In this document: one piece after another, positions 1-13,231 of the stretch | How the letters are laid out: each line of letters opens with the position of its first letter | Position numbering within the stretch: the first letter of the stretch is position 1 | NCBI RefSeq assembly: GCF_945859685.1 | Contig: NC_079147.1 | Coordinates: 309,626,485 to 309,690,484 of the forward strand | Reading direction: 5' to 3' | Origin: Eupeodes corollae | Lineage: Eukaryota; Arthropoda; Insecta; Diptera; Syrphidae | DNA: 64,000 nt | Program-made: the position numbers and the translations under genes | Notes under the pieces: model-generated | What the model saw: only the letters and a program-made list of their open reading frames with translations | The model's database searches: none | What the model was told of the DNA's origin: nothing

Positions 1-1761
1 CAGGGAATACCAATATAAATTTATTAGCTGCACTTTAACAAAAAAAGGCAATAGTTGATTGACAGTCCGAGTCCTTACTGACTTTTTAGGAATATTGTCA
101 TTATCAGTAAAATCATTTTAAGTAACCATTTGGGTCGATATCAGAAAAGCGAAATCTCGATTGATGCCGAAAAAACCCCTCAATTTCTATGTTTGCAATT
201 GGGTTTCGTCCAGGGCTTGGTTACCTTTGGGCACACTTTAATGTAATTTTGACAACTTTTTAGCGTTCGCACACAAGGACACCTTGGACAGTTCTATAAA
301 TCTAGAAACTCTTTGAACACTTTTTTAAGCAAAAAAAAAATAATTTGTTAGAAAAATAATAAAAGAAAAGTATAGGTAAAGCTTTAGAGTTTTAAGTTGA
401 TGATGCTTGTTTTGGGAGTATTTTTTAAAATTAAAAATATATCACAATTTTCGTTCAAAATAGGAATTTTAAAAAACCACTTCCATGAATTTATGTATAC
501 GAATTTATGAGTAAAATATCGACTTTGCTGCATAGCAGTGCATGTGCTCAGAGAATATTTTCCAAGCTTAATAAATTAAAAATTGAAGCAGGCAATGATT
601 TTGAGTTCAAGGTAGAAAATTGTCTCCTAGTAATGTTACTATACAGGAGTATAGATAACAAAAATCCAAGAAATAATGTAATGTCAAATACGAAGACTTT
701 TTAAAACTGTTTTCTAAACAAATTATTTAGTTTTTATTTGCTTATGCAATGTTCTTAATAGTTATTATACAAATATAAATTTGAGCTGCGTTTTATGAGC
801 CACACTTTTGGAGACTTTATGAACCTTTTCAAAGGTAACCATGGTCCAGGGGTCTTAGATTGAAGGGAAAATCTCCATGATTACTTAAATTTGTGTTGAT
901 ATGTTGTATTAAGAAGCCAATTTTGACAAACAAAAATGTATAGACTTCTAGAAAAACCAATCATGTTTTTCTACTTAAAGTTTTGGATGCCATTTTTTAA
1001 TAAGTATGTACCTATCATAATTTTTTTGACAGAAATTATTGTTTTCTTAGAGTTTTTGCTGATTGTTTTTTTAAAACACAATACTACATTCAAACAGAGC
1101 ATGCATCTCAAATGTTTTTGATTAGACCAATGGTGGATATTTTGATGATTTAAAAAACTTTATTTGACCCCACGAAGATCTTAAAAAATTAAACACTTCT
1201 ATTCTTCGTAATAAAAAAATGAATACTTAAGTTTAAAGATAATTTCAGACGATATTTTACAAAAAGCTTATTACGAAATCTTAACAAGATTGATTTTTCA
1301 AGCGACGGAGTACTTTTAAGATTTGTTATAAAATTAAAATAAAAAAGCACTATGATAAAAAAATGATAAAATTATAATTTTTTATTTTGGATATTTTTTT
1401 GGAAAAAAATTGGTTAGAAAGCAAAAGACAGTGCCTATTGATTAAATGCTAACTACAAAGATACTATTACTTAAAATGTTTAAAACTTTGTTAAGCTAAT
1501 TTTAAATGTAAGACATTATGACAATACGTATTTCCATAAACATAAGAAAATTTATGGATTCTAATACGCTGCGAGCAAAAACATAGCAGTGCTTGAAAAA
1601 TTAGTTTAAATAAAACATAAATATAAAAAGGGCTTTGGTGTTGGAAATGTTTCTAAGTAAAACTTCTTAAGATTCATTAAAATTAAATTTTTAGTAAAAA
1701 TTTAATTTAATATAATGCTAATTACTTAAACAGTAATCCAAAAACAAAATAAACCTCAAAA
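1..1761. other. AT-rich stretch without recognisable gene
   Basis: Very AT-rich sequence with only short ORFs of 60-65 codons, which have no recognisable domain and low-complexity, AT-driven composition. I see no splice-flanked exon, RNA gene or transposon terminus. It is probably intron or intergenic spacer. Confidence 0.6.
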
Positions 1762-2957
1762 TAAAGCGAGCAAAATAAAAGCAGTGGTTTTCTTTTTCTA
1801 TTAAATTAAAATAAAACAAGGGATCAAAAAGTTCTTTTCAACGGTATTTTATTTAACAAAAGCTATAGTATTTGGTACCATGACCATTATTTTTTACAAC
1901 TGCTTCACAGCGACGTTTCATTGACTCCACAAGTCCCTGACATCTAAATGGTGTTATTGATTGCCAAGCCTGCTCAGCAACTCTCCATAACTCTCTGTTA
2001 TTTTTTGGTTTTGTCTTTTTTAATATCTGCTCATGGATTCTCGATGAGATTGTGGTCAGGAGACTGTGCAGGTCACTCCATGACCTAAATCCTATTATCT
2101 TGGAACCATTGCCTGGCTGCTCTGCTGGTATGCTTTGGGTCGTTATCCTGCTGGAAGACTCATTTGAGCGGCATCTCGAATTCGCCATATAGCAGCATGA
2201 TGTTTTGAAGAATATCCACGTAAGAGTTCTGATTCATAATGCTTTTGATCCAGTATATTGGGCCAACTTAATAATAGGAGAAGCATCTCCAAACCATTAT
2301 ACTGGATCCCCATGCTTAATTGTTTTGTGGTGTACCTAGAGTTATATTTCATGTTCGGGGGTCTTCTCACAAACTGCCGAGATCCTTTACCACCATAGAG
2401 AACCACCTTGCTCTCATCGGTCCAGAGAATGTTTCGCCATTTTTCAGAAGCCCATTCTAAATGCTCGCGAGCAAACTTTATCCTTTTATTATTATTATGG
2501 TTCATCTTTAAAAGTGGAACCTTTCTTGGACTGCGAGGATTTGGGTAATGCTCCCTTAGTATTCTCCGTACCGTATGCACACCGCACGGAACCTCAAGCT
2601 TGTCTGCAATCTCTGTAGCTGCTGCTGTAGGATTATTTCTTGAAAAGCGAACCACACGGTTTTTAAAATATTGTGTTAGAGATTGTTTCCGTCCTATGGT
2701 TTCTACTTTTTCTTCAAACGTTATGGCGTTCCTTATTATCTTCGCCGAACAGCCAACAAGTTCTTGAATCTTTTTATAGGTTTTGCCTCCCAAAATAAGC
2801 TTTTTTAAAAATTCCCGACTCTCCAGTGTGCAGTGCTTGCCTCGACCCACTTTAAATTCATAAATTCAATAATTTTATTACAATTTTAATGGAAATATAA
2901 AATTGAAATCAAAATTTAAACCAAAACACATTTATTTAAATTATTTTGCTCGCCTTA
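1762..2957 (-). mobile_element. Tc1-like DNA transposon, complete-ended but dead
   Basis: A cut-and-paste transposon of about 1.2 kb, with its ends defined by inverted repeats that include the TA target. The left end is TAAAGCGAGCAAAATAA (1762-1778). The right end (2941-2957), read on the minus strand, is TAAGGCGAGCAAAATAA, one mismatch in 17. A TA at each outer edge fits the Tc1/mariner target duplication. The TIR similarity does not extend inward, so the repeats are short. The transposase runs on the minus strand and is frameshifted (see next entry), so the copy cannot move on its own. Length and gene placement match ordinary Tc1 elements. Confidence 0.88.
1853..2850 (-). pseudogene. Tc1 transposase pseudogene
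   Basis: Tc1-family DD34E transposase, which would bind the TIRs and excise the element. The N-terminal helix-turn-helix part (GRGKHCTLESREF onward) and the first catalytic Asp, in LWTDESKVVLY, are in one reading frame (2850-2143). The rest lies in other frames: VFQQDNDPKHTS with the second catalytic Asp, then PDHNLIENPW with the catalytic Glu, then a C-terminal ESMKRRCEAVV segment ending near 1853. At least two frameshifts and several in-frame stops break the gene, for example between MPLK and VFQQD. The catalytic residues survive as codons but not in one frame. Length before breakage, about 330 codons, is normal for the family. Confidence 0.88.
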
Positions 2958-5789
2958 AATAATGGACCACACAACAAAAAGCGCCATTTAAACAAAGCAA
3001 TGAGAATTTACCGTTAAATTATCACTTGCACCTGTAAACATAATAACTCCGAGTACCAAAATACAGTAGAGTTGTGAAAAAGTGGCTTACTCATAGTGGC
3101 GCGGATGCTAAAAAAGAGATCTTTTCTCAACACCCTATCTTAATTTCTGGATATTTACTTAACTTAGAAAACTCGGCACCATTTTGATTCAATTCAAGAG
3201 ATGCAAAGAAGATACACAGATATTTACTGATAGAAATAAATATACATTTTTTGATCTTATTTTTGTCAGGTTTCTCTTTTTTGTGAAAATTTGGTATTTA
3301 ACAATCTTCGAAAAATACCTTCTGTCATGAAAAAGTTCACGAACATTGAACAACAAATTAAAGCTGTTGCGTTTATTACTTCCAGAAAACGCTTAAGGGA
3401 ATCTTTGTAAATAGCAAGTCGTTATATACCCTTGTTCCAAAGGCGACCCTCCGATACATCAAATGCGTTTTCATTTATAATTATTATGTTTTTTATTGAT
3501 CTTTCTTATATCACATTCTCAAAAATAAAATAAAAATAAAATTCAAAACCAGTGATGGGGAGTTTTTTTTATAGGTAGCTTTAACAGCTGTATTTTGTGA
3601 ATCTCCCTTATACAATCGACTGAGCAATGGCTGTCTGCAACATTGTTAAAAGAGTTTTATTGGTTTTAATAAAATATAAAAATTCAATTATTGTACCCAC
3701 CAATAATAGAATTTACATCCTTGTAACCAAACCAACTACGTACACATACTCCAGATGTACCTGTTTCGAATATCGAATTATTTAAGTTGTGTTTTCTTCA
3801 CAAGTTGTGTTAAAACAATTTGTTTGTTCTAGGTATGTTGAGTGTTGAAAAATACCCAACTATCGCATCTCCAGCAAGCCATGGCAATATTTATTCCATC
3901 CAATGAACCGAAAGAAACTCAATTTATCCTTCCTGAGTGCTTGAACATACAATAAACAACAGTAACATGTGGTAAAACACATCATTCCAATTACGTGCTC
4001 CTTTATCAGCAATGCACCCTCGATTGCAATAAACTAATTGAAATACAAACTCATGTGTTTATCGAAGGTCTATATAAAAAAATATTTTTGTTTTTGTTAT
4101 ATTTTTGCAACCAAAGATTAATCTGCTAAAAGCCAGACGTGCACTGCAACACACATATCCTTCTTCTCTGGCAGTGGCAAACCTCAAACCGTTTAAAAGG
4201 GAATCAATTTGTCTATGACAAAGAACCAGCATATTCTTTGGGCGGGCATGGATGGCTTCGATGAAGGCGTTCGAAGGAGGGTTTTAAACAGACATTAACA
4301 TTCTTGCGCCACATTGCATTTAGTTTTTCAGTGACCCAGAAGGTCTTCCAGCACCAAGACCCGCTATGCCATACCTCGGACGAGCTGGAAAAGCCATAAA
4401 GAATGATGTCAATTGGTAGCAATCGATAAGCTGATAAATTACTCGAGATAAGACTCTGTAATATAGATTGCTGAAACATGTATAAATAAGTGTAAATAAT
4501 AATCCCATTTGCTTAGGAAAAAATACGTGTTACATTTCATTATCATACTTTACTTTACTCCCTGGGTCTTCCCTGTTCCCTACTCTCTGTTTCCTGATGA
4601 TTTAGGGGTGGGAATGAGGGTAAATCAAAAAATTTCATTTACTATCAGCATATTTAATGCAGAAAGGATTTCTTCCCCTTATGTCATGGACATGAGAGCC
4701 AATATAGTGATTTATTGCCCTTTTGTGTCGATATGCGTTGTATATACGAGTATACTTTTTGACGAAATAACTTAATGTTAAAAACGTGCAACAAGAGTTG
4801 TCTCTTGCTGCTATTTTTCTTCTTAAATTATATTCAATCCTTAAAGGCGAATGAGATCCTGACGAAAAAAAAGCTTCCCGAATTCTGACTTTTGACAGAT
4901 GCTTCTAAGAAAAAGTAAAACGAATTGTCATTTATCTTCAATCACATTAAGTTTGCTAACAAGAGGAAGTTCCAGTCGGAATTCCTTTTTCTTTTGACTA
5001 TTACGATTTCGAGCATGTGAGGTATAATTCGACCTTTTTCTTCAGAAATAAAATGGAAGAAGGTAGTTTAAAGAGGAAGTAACTTTTGGGGATGGTTATG
5101 TTATAAGCAATTGGAATCAATTTGTTTTTTATTGGGAAATTTTTATGGTAGACATTGAGATGATTCCTTTTGAGAAATTGGCAATTTCATTTTGGCCAGA
5201 TAGGTTTGACCGTAGTAAAACTAAATTTCTATTTATGATGATTCACCTTAAATTATAGTTGAATATAACGAGTGAAATATCAGTCACAGAAATATCACGT
5301 AATGTGGTAAGGACTCATATAGACTTGTTGCAAGATAGGTCTGGATTCGATTTCTCTGTGTCTTGTGAAGGGTAATTCATCGTTTAGTTTGATTAATAAT
5401 ATAAAATAAAACAGATACATTTGAAACTAAGCTTAAAATTAGTATTATTGTTTTAAAGAACAGTTCATGGCATTTACTTTATGAAAATTATATCTAGTCT
5501 CTTCATAAGGTCCAATTTTGCGCGACTCGTTCGACCATAAGTTTGGCTTCTACGGTGCCAATTGTAGCTGACTTATTAAAACCAGAGTGCACCGAGACCA
5601 TGAGCTCGTGATTCAGGAAGCACACATTTGGCAAGGTAAAATTTGACTACTTTTTGAAGAAAAATGGATTCAAAATTTCTCCAGCTCATTAGCCTAAAAA
5701 TGGCAATTTATTTTACTAATATATCACTGAACTAAATATGACGATAAAACACCGGATTTTTCCAAAGTCCTTCCACTAGAAATATTGTG
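2958..5789. other. AT-rich stretch without recognisable gene
   Basis: No ORF longer than 88 codons and no recognised domain. The patch at 4120-4450 is less AT-rich and has overlapping short ORFs on the minus strand, but nothing in them resembles a known protein. I see no repeat boundary here. Confidence 0.5.
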
Positions 5790-6306
5790 TCCGTACAGAT
5801 CCAGGGTCTAGTGACTTACAACTCTCAACCATTCCTGTGTGCGAGTAATGTTTTCAGGAATGGAGGGGACCTATAGTTTATATGCTGAATACAAGCGGCT
5901 CATTTGAGAAAGCACTTTTTCATGACAAGAATTACTCTTGGAGAATTTGTAAATTCCTCGAAAGAGGTAGTACCCGTGAATTAAACCTTAGATGGCACAG
6001 GCAGAGATTGAACCCAGGACCTCTCGCATGACACTCCAACGCCCTTTTTTTTAAATTCATTTTTATTAATTCATTATTAAACATATCTCAAAGCTAGACA
6101 AAAATTCATAAAACTAAAATATTTATCCATAACTTACAACTAACTTAATGATCCCATACGGACACTCTAAGTTAAACTATAACACTTAATACTAATGCCT
6201 TTCGGCCCTAAGATATATTTTACTTCAATTTATATTTTATTTATTTTGTATAGTATTTATAAGAAAATTTGAAATAGTCCAACGCACTAACCATCATGCC
6301 GCGGGT
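5790..6306 (-). mobile_element. tRNA-derived SINE copy, split by a LINE insertion
   Basis: A minus-strand copy of the SINE family also present at 12950-13231, 30293-30592 and 63308-63496. The plus strand shows the body reversed: the AACTCTCAACCATTCC region, AAGAATTACTCTTGGAGAA, then the tRNA-like head near 5990-6042 and 6278-6306 ending in GCCGCGGGTA. The head is cut by a 235-bp insertion (6043-6277) flanked by the direct repeat TCCAACGC; removing it joins the two head halves exactly as in the unbroken copies. Internal pol III A and B boxes are recognisable in the family. No protein is encoded. Confidence 0.82.
6043..6277 (-). mobile_element. 5'-truncated LINE tail inserted in SINE
   Basis: A 235-bp insertion with an 8-bp target duplication TCCAACGC at 6035-6042 and 6278-6285. 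It begins on the plus strand with a T8 run, so in its own sense (minus) it ends in poly(A), as expected of a target-primed non-LTR retrotransposon that was severely 5' truncated. The AT-rich body fits a 3' UTR and holds no reverse-transcriptase motif, so the LINE family cannot be named. Confidence 0.7.
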
Positions 6307-9009
6307 AGTGTGCCTTTCCTAATTTCGTCAATAGTCGCTGGTTTATGAGCTTAGACCAGACAAAAGTTTCAAATCACAAGGTGGCCAATTCACAGGTCAA
6401 TGTCTTGAGAATATTTGGATAAGGACATATTAAACGATAATGCTTTCGATATGAAAAGCGCACAAAACTCCAGAAACGAGCTTTAATGCTCACTTCGCAA
6501 AGTCAACTTTAAGTTTGACGAACAGAAAACGAAATTTGGAAATAATTTTACCACGATTTATAAATGATGTTCTTGTGTTGTCAAACACACTTCAGTAGTA
6601 TGACACCTAGTTTAAAAGTTATATCTATCGGGAGTTCTAAAAAAACACCCAATAGATGAAGGGTTGTCTAGTTCACAATCTATTTCCACACACTATCGCA
6701 ACAGTTGAAATGAAATGATTCTAATTTTAATGTTTGTAGTTATTGTATGTTTTTGTCCATTGCAATAAAATAGCCAAGAGAAAGAATTACGAGGACATTT
6801 TCAAGAAATTTCACCATTTCACCATTTCTTCCTACAATTTTCCAGAACTTTTTCTATTAAAAGGAAAGAAGATAAAGCTTACATCCGCTGTGTGTTTTGA
6901 CAGTTGTTACACTATCTGCACAACGAAATTTACGTAGCAGAAATTCGCAAGTTTTTCAATTGCAACTTTTGTAGAGTTAGCAAACTTGAAATTAATGGAT
7001 TTCTGTTATTAAATAAAATGACAAAAAAATACTTCAACATCTCAAGAATAACTATAAAACTTTCCGATTGAGTGTCAATAAAAATAGAAGGAAGGGAACT
7101 TCTGTTTCATGATAGATAACTTACCTTCTACCTTCGTTATTTTATCTACAAAAATAAAAGAAATAACAAAAATCTAATCCATCTTTTATTTTGTTTATCC
7201 ACTTCTCAAGTCACTTGTCAAATCATCATTTTTTGGAGTACGAGTTGGCTTAGAATTCAAACCAACCGAATAATATAAGGAACTTTTTGTTGTCATAAAA
7301 AAGCTCTTCAAGTGATGCGTGTTTGACATTGACAAAACAAAACGAACAAGTCTATCTACATTATATAAAGACTAAGCAAATACTTTCATTATAATGGAAG
7401 AAATGTCTAATAATTTCCTGTCGTGTCCTCGAAGAACAACGACAACCAACCTCCCTTAAAGTTCTTTTCTTATAGCTATTTGTTTTGCAAGAACACTCCA
7501 CAGATGACAGCAAAAATCTCTTTACTTAACGCCCATATGACCAGGCCATGTTGTTGTTAAAATGCCTTATATAGGATGCGGGAGCAGGGAACATTATTTA
7601 TCCCATCCATTTCCTCGTCCGTCTTTCCTCACTAAAGCCATCCAAACAAAATATAACGACTCCGTTGAACTGCAGCACTTAATAATCTCACCGTCAGGTG
7701 TCTCTTGGCGACAAAATCAGCTTTAGTCGAATTTCTCTGGATACATTTATATTCCCTCATGCTAGGTACACACCAGAGACCAGTCCATCTCTTCAGAGCT
7801 CCAAACTGGTCCTTAATTTCGGCAAGGACACGTGGTGAGAGTCGTATATTCACTTCAAGTCTCACTCTGGACATTGACACACATCACACTACTGGCATCA
7901 TGCAATAATAATGTTTGTTCGACAAGGAATGTACTTATAATATATAGAGGACTAAATAAAGGACACACTTTTTTATTTTCTGTTGAGTTGTTTATTTAGT
8001 TTTGTTATTTTTGATCAGAATGGTGCTGAGGGGACATAAGAGGTTCCTTGGGATTGGGAATAGAAACTATTTATCAAAGTAATTAGGTCCTTAGGCTGGC
8101 ATAAGCTGCGAAAAGTTATACATAATATTCGAATTGATGGAGACTTATTATACCTTTGTGTATCGTGCTTTGGGAATAATCCCAAGTATCAAATGATGAT
8201 GAGTCTGGAAAATTCTTGAGGAATAATTTTGAGAACAGAGGAATAAGCTGACACTTTGAATATTTCTATCGAAACACTTTGATTTTATTGTTCAAAGATC
8301 TTTCATTAAGTGAAAGTTTTACCCGTTGATGAATTTCTTGGTAAAGATACTAATTCACATATATATTAGCCTTTGATATAAAATACGGTGTAAATTTGAG
8401 AGGTTTCTATTTCCTTCAGGATACTTAAGCAATCGCGGGTAGGAATTTAGAGCATAAATTAATAGAAGATAACAAATGTTCATTATGTATTCATATATAT
8501 GTAAATGGTTTCGAATTTGAGAATATTCAAATATCAAGTGAAAGGAGAAGGTTTTCGAATTTCAATTAGTTGTGAACCCGAACTTCTGCATTTGACAGTG
8601 AAAGTATGTTGGGGATTGGGCTGCAAGGCAATTTGAGTAGAAATATGACTGCTGTGTTGATTTTTGATGAAAATCTTCATAATAAAAATGCAATCTTTAA
8701 TAGTTTCTTTAAAAAAAAAGTTGTTATTTTTTAAGAGCGTGGGAGTTTATAAAACAATTTACATGAAACTGCCGGAAGAATTCTACGAACATTTAAAATA
8801 AATGATTCAAAATTTGTATTGATTATTTTTAATACAAAGCAAAAGTGCATTTTAATAATGATGATAAAAAATTCGATTTACTGGAAATCAATAGAATTAA
8901 AAAAGAGCTCAGGACCACTATTCACCACTAAACAAAACTAATTTATGCATTTAAACTAAGTTCTTAAATAACTTAAATCCTTGTTAATGTAAGATCAAAA
9001 CATCTGTTT
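6307..9009. other. AT-rich stretch; one less AT-rich island at 7550-7910
   Basis: Mostly AT-rich unique sequence. The island at 7550-7910 is more GC-rich and is open on both strands: an 82-codon frame on minus (7632-7880) and a 67-codon frame on plus (7705-7908). I recognise neither product, and neither has convincing splice sites. It could be an exon, a non-coding RNA or a conserved regulatory block. Confidence 0.4.
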
Positions 9010-9300
9010 GCACTAACCACGCCTGACATCATCAGCACAAACTTTATGTTTACCCTTGAAAGATGAAATTAATATAAATCAAGAAAAGAATTGGACCCTA
9101 CACGGAACCCTGTGGAACCCTTACTTGATAGTTTTGGTATTACTACGCTAAGGATATCATCAAATTTAATATTTTGTGTCATGAACTGAACCAATCTATG
9201 ATAAATTATCTTCATCTTAACATCACTTAAGAACATTGTCTCATGGTAGCGTTTTCAATGGCTTTACTTATTGTAGTCAATAGAGTAGTTCAATAATTTT
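9010..9300 (-). pseudogene. LINE reverse-transcriptase remnant
   Basis: The minus strand translates near 9060-9125 to VPQGSV followed, after a small frame break, by GPILFLIYINFI. This is the conserved block B of non-LTR reverse transcriptases (usual form GVPQGSVLGPILFLIYINDL). About 40 bases further on, the codons for ADD of the YADD active site follow (about 9020-9045). Several stops and indels disrupt it and no 3' tail or target duplication could be seen. The LINE clade is most likely Jockey or CR1-like, but the fragment is too short to say. Confidence 0.68.
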
Positions 9301-9431
9301 TTTAAAAAGGGCAAAATATTGGCGATTTTTTTCAATCAAAGTAAAATAACTGGAAGAAATTTATTTCCAACTTGTAATTTTGATTTTATTCACTCAAATG
9401 CTGACGTTTTCAACTTAAATAAAATAAATTA

Positions 9432-9560
9432 GGAGGCGTTACAGTCCATAGAAAACCAATCATGTGTGCCAGTCATGTCAGGAATGGAGGGGACATACAG
9501 TTTTAAGCCGATTCCAAACGGATAGTTTGAGAAAGCACTAGAGGTACTGCACTACTACGT
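9432..9560 (-). mobile_element. SINE fragment with internal deletions
   Basis: Partial reverse copy of the tRNA-derived SINE. It keeps AGGCGTTACAGTCC at the tail side, GGAATGGAGGGGACATACAG, the TTTTAAGCCGATTCC segment and TTTGAGAAAGCACT, then jumps to GAGGTACTGC. The tRNA-like head is absent, so this copy has no promoter. Confidence 0.7.
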
Positions 9561-12500
9561 TTTCAACTTGTGATTTAAAATATTGATTTATTTCTGTTGA
9601 TTTTGAGAAAGAACTTTACAAATATAACATAAATAACAGTACAACATTGTTTACAGATTTCCAAAGTAAAGTTTGAATTTTGCTATTAATCACTATTAAA
9701 TGTGTACTGTTTCCAATTTCGACTGGGATAGAAACAAAAAACAATCTTAACTTAATTATTTGCAATGCGAAAAAGGACGAGAAATCTATTTTTCTAAACT
9801 AATGTAGATTGAGTTTCTTATTATGAATAGCGAATCAAACTTTGAACTAATTCGGAGGTTGTGTGACACTTCAAAAGCTGAAATTCTACGTTCAAACAAA
9901 GTAACTCATACCCTGCCAAGCCTTTTCCTTTTAATTTTATCAAGAATTATGTGCACGACGGAAAATTAGTGGTTCCAAAAATGTTAACTCTACTTCGACC
10001 TTTGCAACAAACAAACAAGTCTGAGCACTAACATAAACTCTCTTAATTTTTTTTTAAATATCTCTAAGAGCATTTTGGATGCACATTGTCAATAATCCTT
10101 AAAAAGGTTTCAAGTATAAAATTTAACCCCGCAGCTTTTCAAACACGAATTCCTCTATAGAATAACAACACCCTTTATTAACACCTATTTAAATTTGAAA
10201 ATGAAAGCTCTTTTTTTATTTTCAAAAACATCAAATTAATATTTCTATATTATCCCAACTTTTAATTTTCAACTGGGAAGTTAGGAAAAAAATAATTAAA
10301 TAAAAAGAAACTTCTGGTTCCGTTTTAACTCTAGATTTGTTAGTAATAACTCAAGGTGATAAACTTAAATTCATTTAGAGGATAGGGAAAAATAAGATTT
10401 ATTAAAGATATAATTCTTGATGTACCGTTGAATCCATTACCCAAATGTCACAAATTTGTTAAAAGTATATTCTAACGTTCTTTGTGTTTGTGTACTTATA
10501 TGTTCAGATGTTTTACAGCACCCTAAAATGTAATCAAATCAACTCATTTTCATAAATTAATAAAGCGAAATCTTTGAAACCTCTAAAACATTAACTCGTA
10601 AAACATTGTAGAGACAGAGATGTTTGCCCTTTTAATCCCAAACAGCTTATATCAAACTCAGAACTCACATGTTAGGGTACTTCAGAATTCAAATGTCATA
10701 TGTTAGGAAGGATCATAGTGTTGATATCGATAATACTCAATTAGAATATTTAATTATGTCGATTGCGAATAATTATGCGTTTTCACCAGGTAATAAAAAG
10801 TAAAACCAAACCCAATGCTCGATTACGCACAATTCGTAAAGGCATCATCGAATTCAAATAATGTATGTACAGTTTTAATGTATAAACATATCAAAGTAGA
10901 GTAGGTGGAAGAAAAAACGTCGCCTACATTATATACAAAACGAACCAAAAACCAATAAACCACCTCAAAGACTGCGCGTCACCCGAAGCGTGGTATTTAT
11001 TGCTGTAATAAAATTGCAATTATCGTTCTCTGTGTATGGAGATACATTATGTATATTTTTATTATTGAGTTAATTAAGTTTTACAATTTTACCTCTCTCG
11101 TGTCAGACCGCAGTGTGGAACCGCATCGCCCATAAACGGGATGAATCTGTTCATCAGATCAGACATTTTATTGGCAGTTTTTGTGTTGTTTTATTTTATA
11201 TGCGATGCGGTAAAGTGGATGTGAATCCTCGTTTGTCCTTTTCTGTGGCCAACAACTCCTAATTAGTTTATTGTATTTTAATAAAAAGTAATTTAGTCTC
11301 TTCAAATAATGTAATTAATTGTTAAAGGTTTTTGATTCTATAATTCGAGTTATGTATTCTTTTCATGTACATTGAACACTATTCATATACCTATTACACA
11401 TATGTGCGTATGTTTGGGAAAGAGCATTAAAGGATGGAGGTGAGGTTTTCCTGGAAAAACCATTGACTGCAGTAATTTTAAATTAACGAACTTCATAGGC
11501 ATATTTTATGTAGAGTACATATAAGTACAATATATACTTATTGCAATTGAACCAAATTAATAAGATATTGTGAGTCGATTAAGAAGCATTTTTAATAAAA
11601 TTAAATTCTCACGACTTCATTTCTTCTTTTAAGAACAAAACGACAGATATTTACATATATCTGTTTCCAACATCGAAAGTGACAGGATAAAATATCAGAA
11701 AAAGCTTTTATATAATTTAATGAAAGACTAAAAATCATTAAATCGTAAAGTATAGTCAGTGTACCACAACATATTTGTTTAAAAATAAATAAATAAATAA
11801 ACATCCAAAGCAAACTATAGGAGAATATATAAATTAGTAAATAATAAATATGCACTTATTGAAATAATTTTGAATTTTAATAAATGGATCGTTTAATAAT
11901 GAATAAAGAATTAATGGTATTCGAACGCAAATGCAAACAAATAAAAACTTTTTAATTGGTTTATATCAATCCATCGCTTCCTATAACAAATAATAATTAA
12001 TTGAAATAATTATGTTATTTTTTGATTTAAATTTGTTTGTGTATACTAAAATATACATATTATTAATGTACATTGGTAATAAAGCAGTAGGAAAATCAAA
12101 TAAGGAATCATTAATCAAATTAACGAATTAAAATGTTATGAAGGAAATGATTTTGAAGCATGCCTTAATAACATAAAATTGATGTATCCAATGTTTAACT
12201 ACCTTTCCTTCCATTTTGATTTAAGGTTCTGTTTCGTTGTTAGAACACTTTAAGCCCAGTAAAATAAGGCGAACATAAAGTTTAACATTTTAAAGAGAGA
12301 TTTTATAGGTATTGGTAGAAACTCGCTTACATTTGGCATTCTTAACATTGTATTTCTCATACAATCTTATGGAAATCAAAGGTCAAGAAAATCAGTTTTT
12401 CACAACTATACATATCACCGCTTTTATAGTTGCAATGATGTTATAACCCATTATCAAAATGTTCAAGTAATAATTTTTATTTTAAACATATTTTAATACG

Positions 12501-12949
12501 CTTAACTTTAATTCGGATTTAAAGACAAGCAAGTTCAAAATGCTCATCAATCTTTTGAAAGTATATTTTAAAAAGCCTGGAATGCAATGCACACTGATAA
12601 ATTGACGTGCTTAAAATTGTTGTTGTTTAAAATCAAGTCAATCAAAAATTGAAGTTTAAGCTGTTTTTTCTTGATATAATGGAGACGTTCAAGAGATTTA
12701 ATAGTACATAAAATTCACGGCTAGGGCGCTTTCTCTACTCCTTTATCAAATAGTTTGTTTAAAAAATAGTAGCTATATTTTGAAAAGTTAAAAATGTTCA
12801 TAAAAGGTGTATTTTTAAAAATTTGAATGAGAAAAGAACATTTATTTATAATATTTTTTTCGAAAATCTTACGAGTGCATTGTGTTAACTTTTTTAAAAT
12901 TTTGAAAAATATTTTCTGTATGCAATTATAAAGTGCTTAAAAAAGAATT
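9561..12949. other. AT-rich stretch; possible regulatory block at 10900-11250
   Basis: No coding region recognised. At about 10960-11250 base composition becomes more even, with clustered homeodomain-like motifs (TTTATTG, AATAAAATTGCAATTA, TTAATTAAG, CCATAAACGG). That is compatible with an enhancer but not proven by sequence alone. A TAAA microsatellite sits near 11788. The rest is low-information AT-rich DNA. Confidence 0.35.
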
Positions 12950-13231
12950 GGGTTTCGCAACAGTCCGTTGAGAACTAGGGCCTAATGATTTACAACTCTC
13001 AGCCATTCTTGTGTGCGAGTACTTTTGTCAAGGATGGAGGGGACCTACATTTTTAAGCCGAATCCGAACGGCTAATTTGAGACAGCACTTTTTCATGACA
13101 AGAATTACTCTTTGAGAATTTGTCAATTCCTCGCAAGAGGCAGTACCTGTAAAAAAGCTTTAGATGGCATGGGCAGGGATCGAGACCTCTGGCATGACAG
13201 TCCGACGCACTAACCATCATGTCACGGGTAT
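12950..13231 (-). mobile_element. tRNA-derived SINE, near full length
   Basis: About 280 bp on the minus strand, running from GGTTTCGCAACAGTCC (3' end of the element) to CATCATGTCACGGGTA (5' end). Read on the minus strand, the head contains GATGGTTAGTGCGTCGGA, an anticodon-loop-like CTGTCATGCC and a B-box-like segment, followed by the family-specific body with AGAATTACTC-type sequence. It is collinear with the 30293 copy. No ORF. Confidence 0.83.

Noticed and set aside
218..841. 12-bp inverted match TGGTTACCTTTG between 218-229 and 830-841, possible element ends
   Set aside because: The flanks do not align further, no target duplication is visible, and chance matches of this size are plausible over the window.
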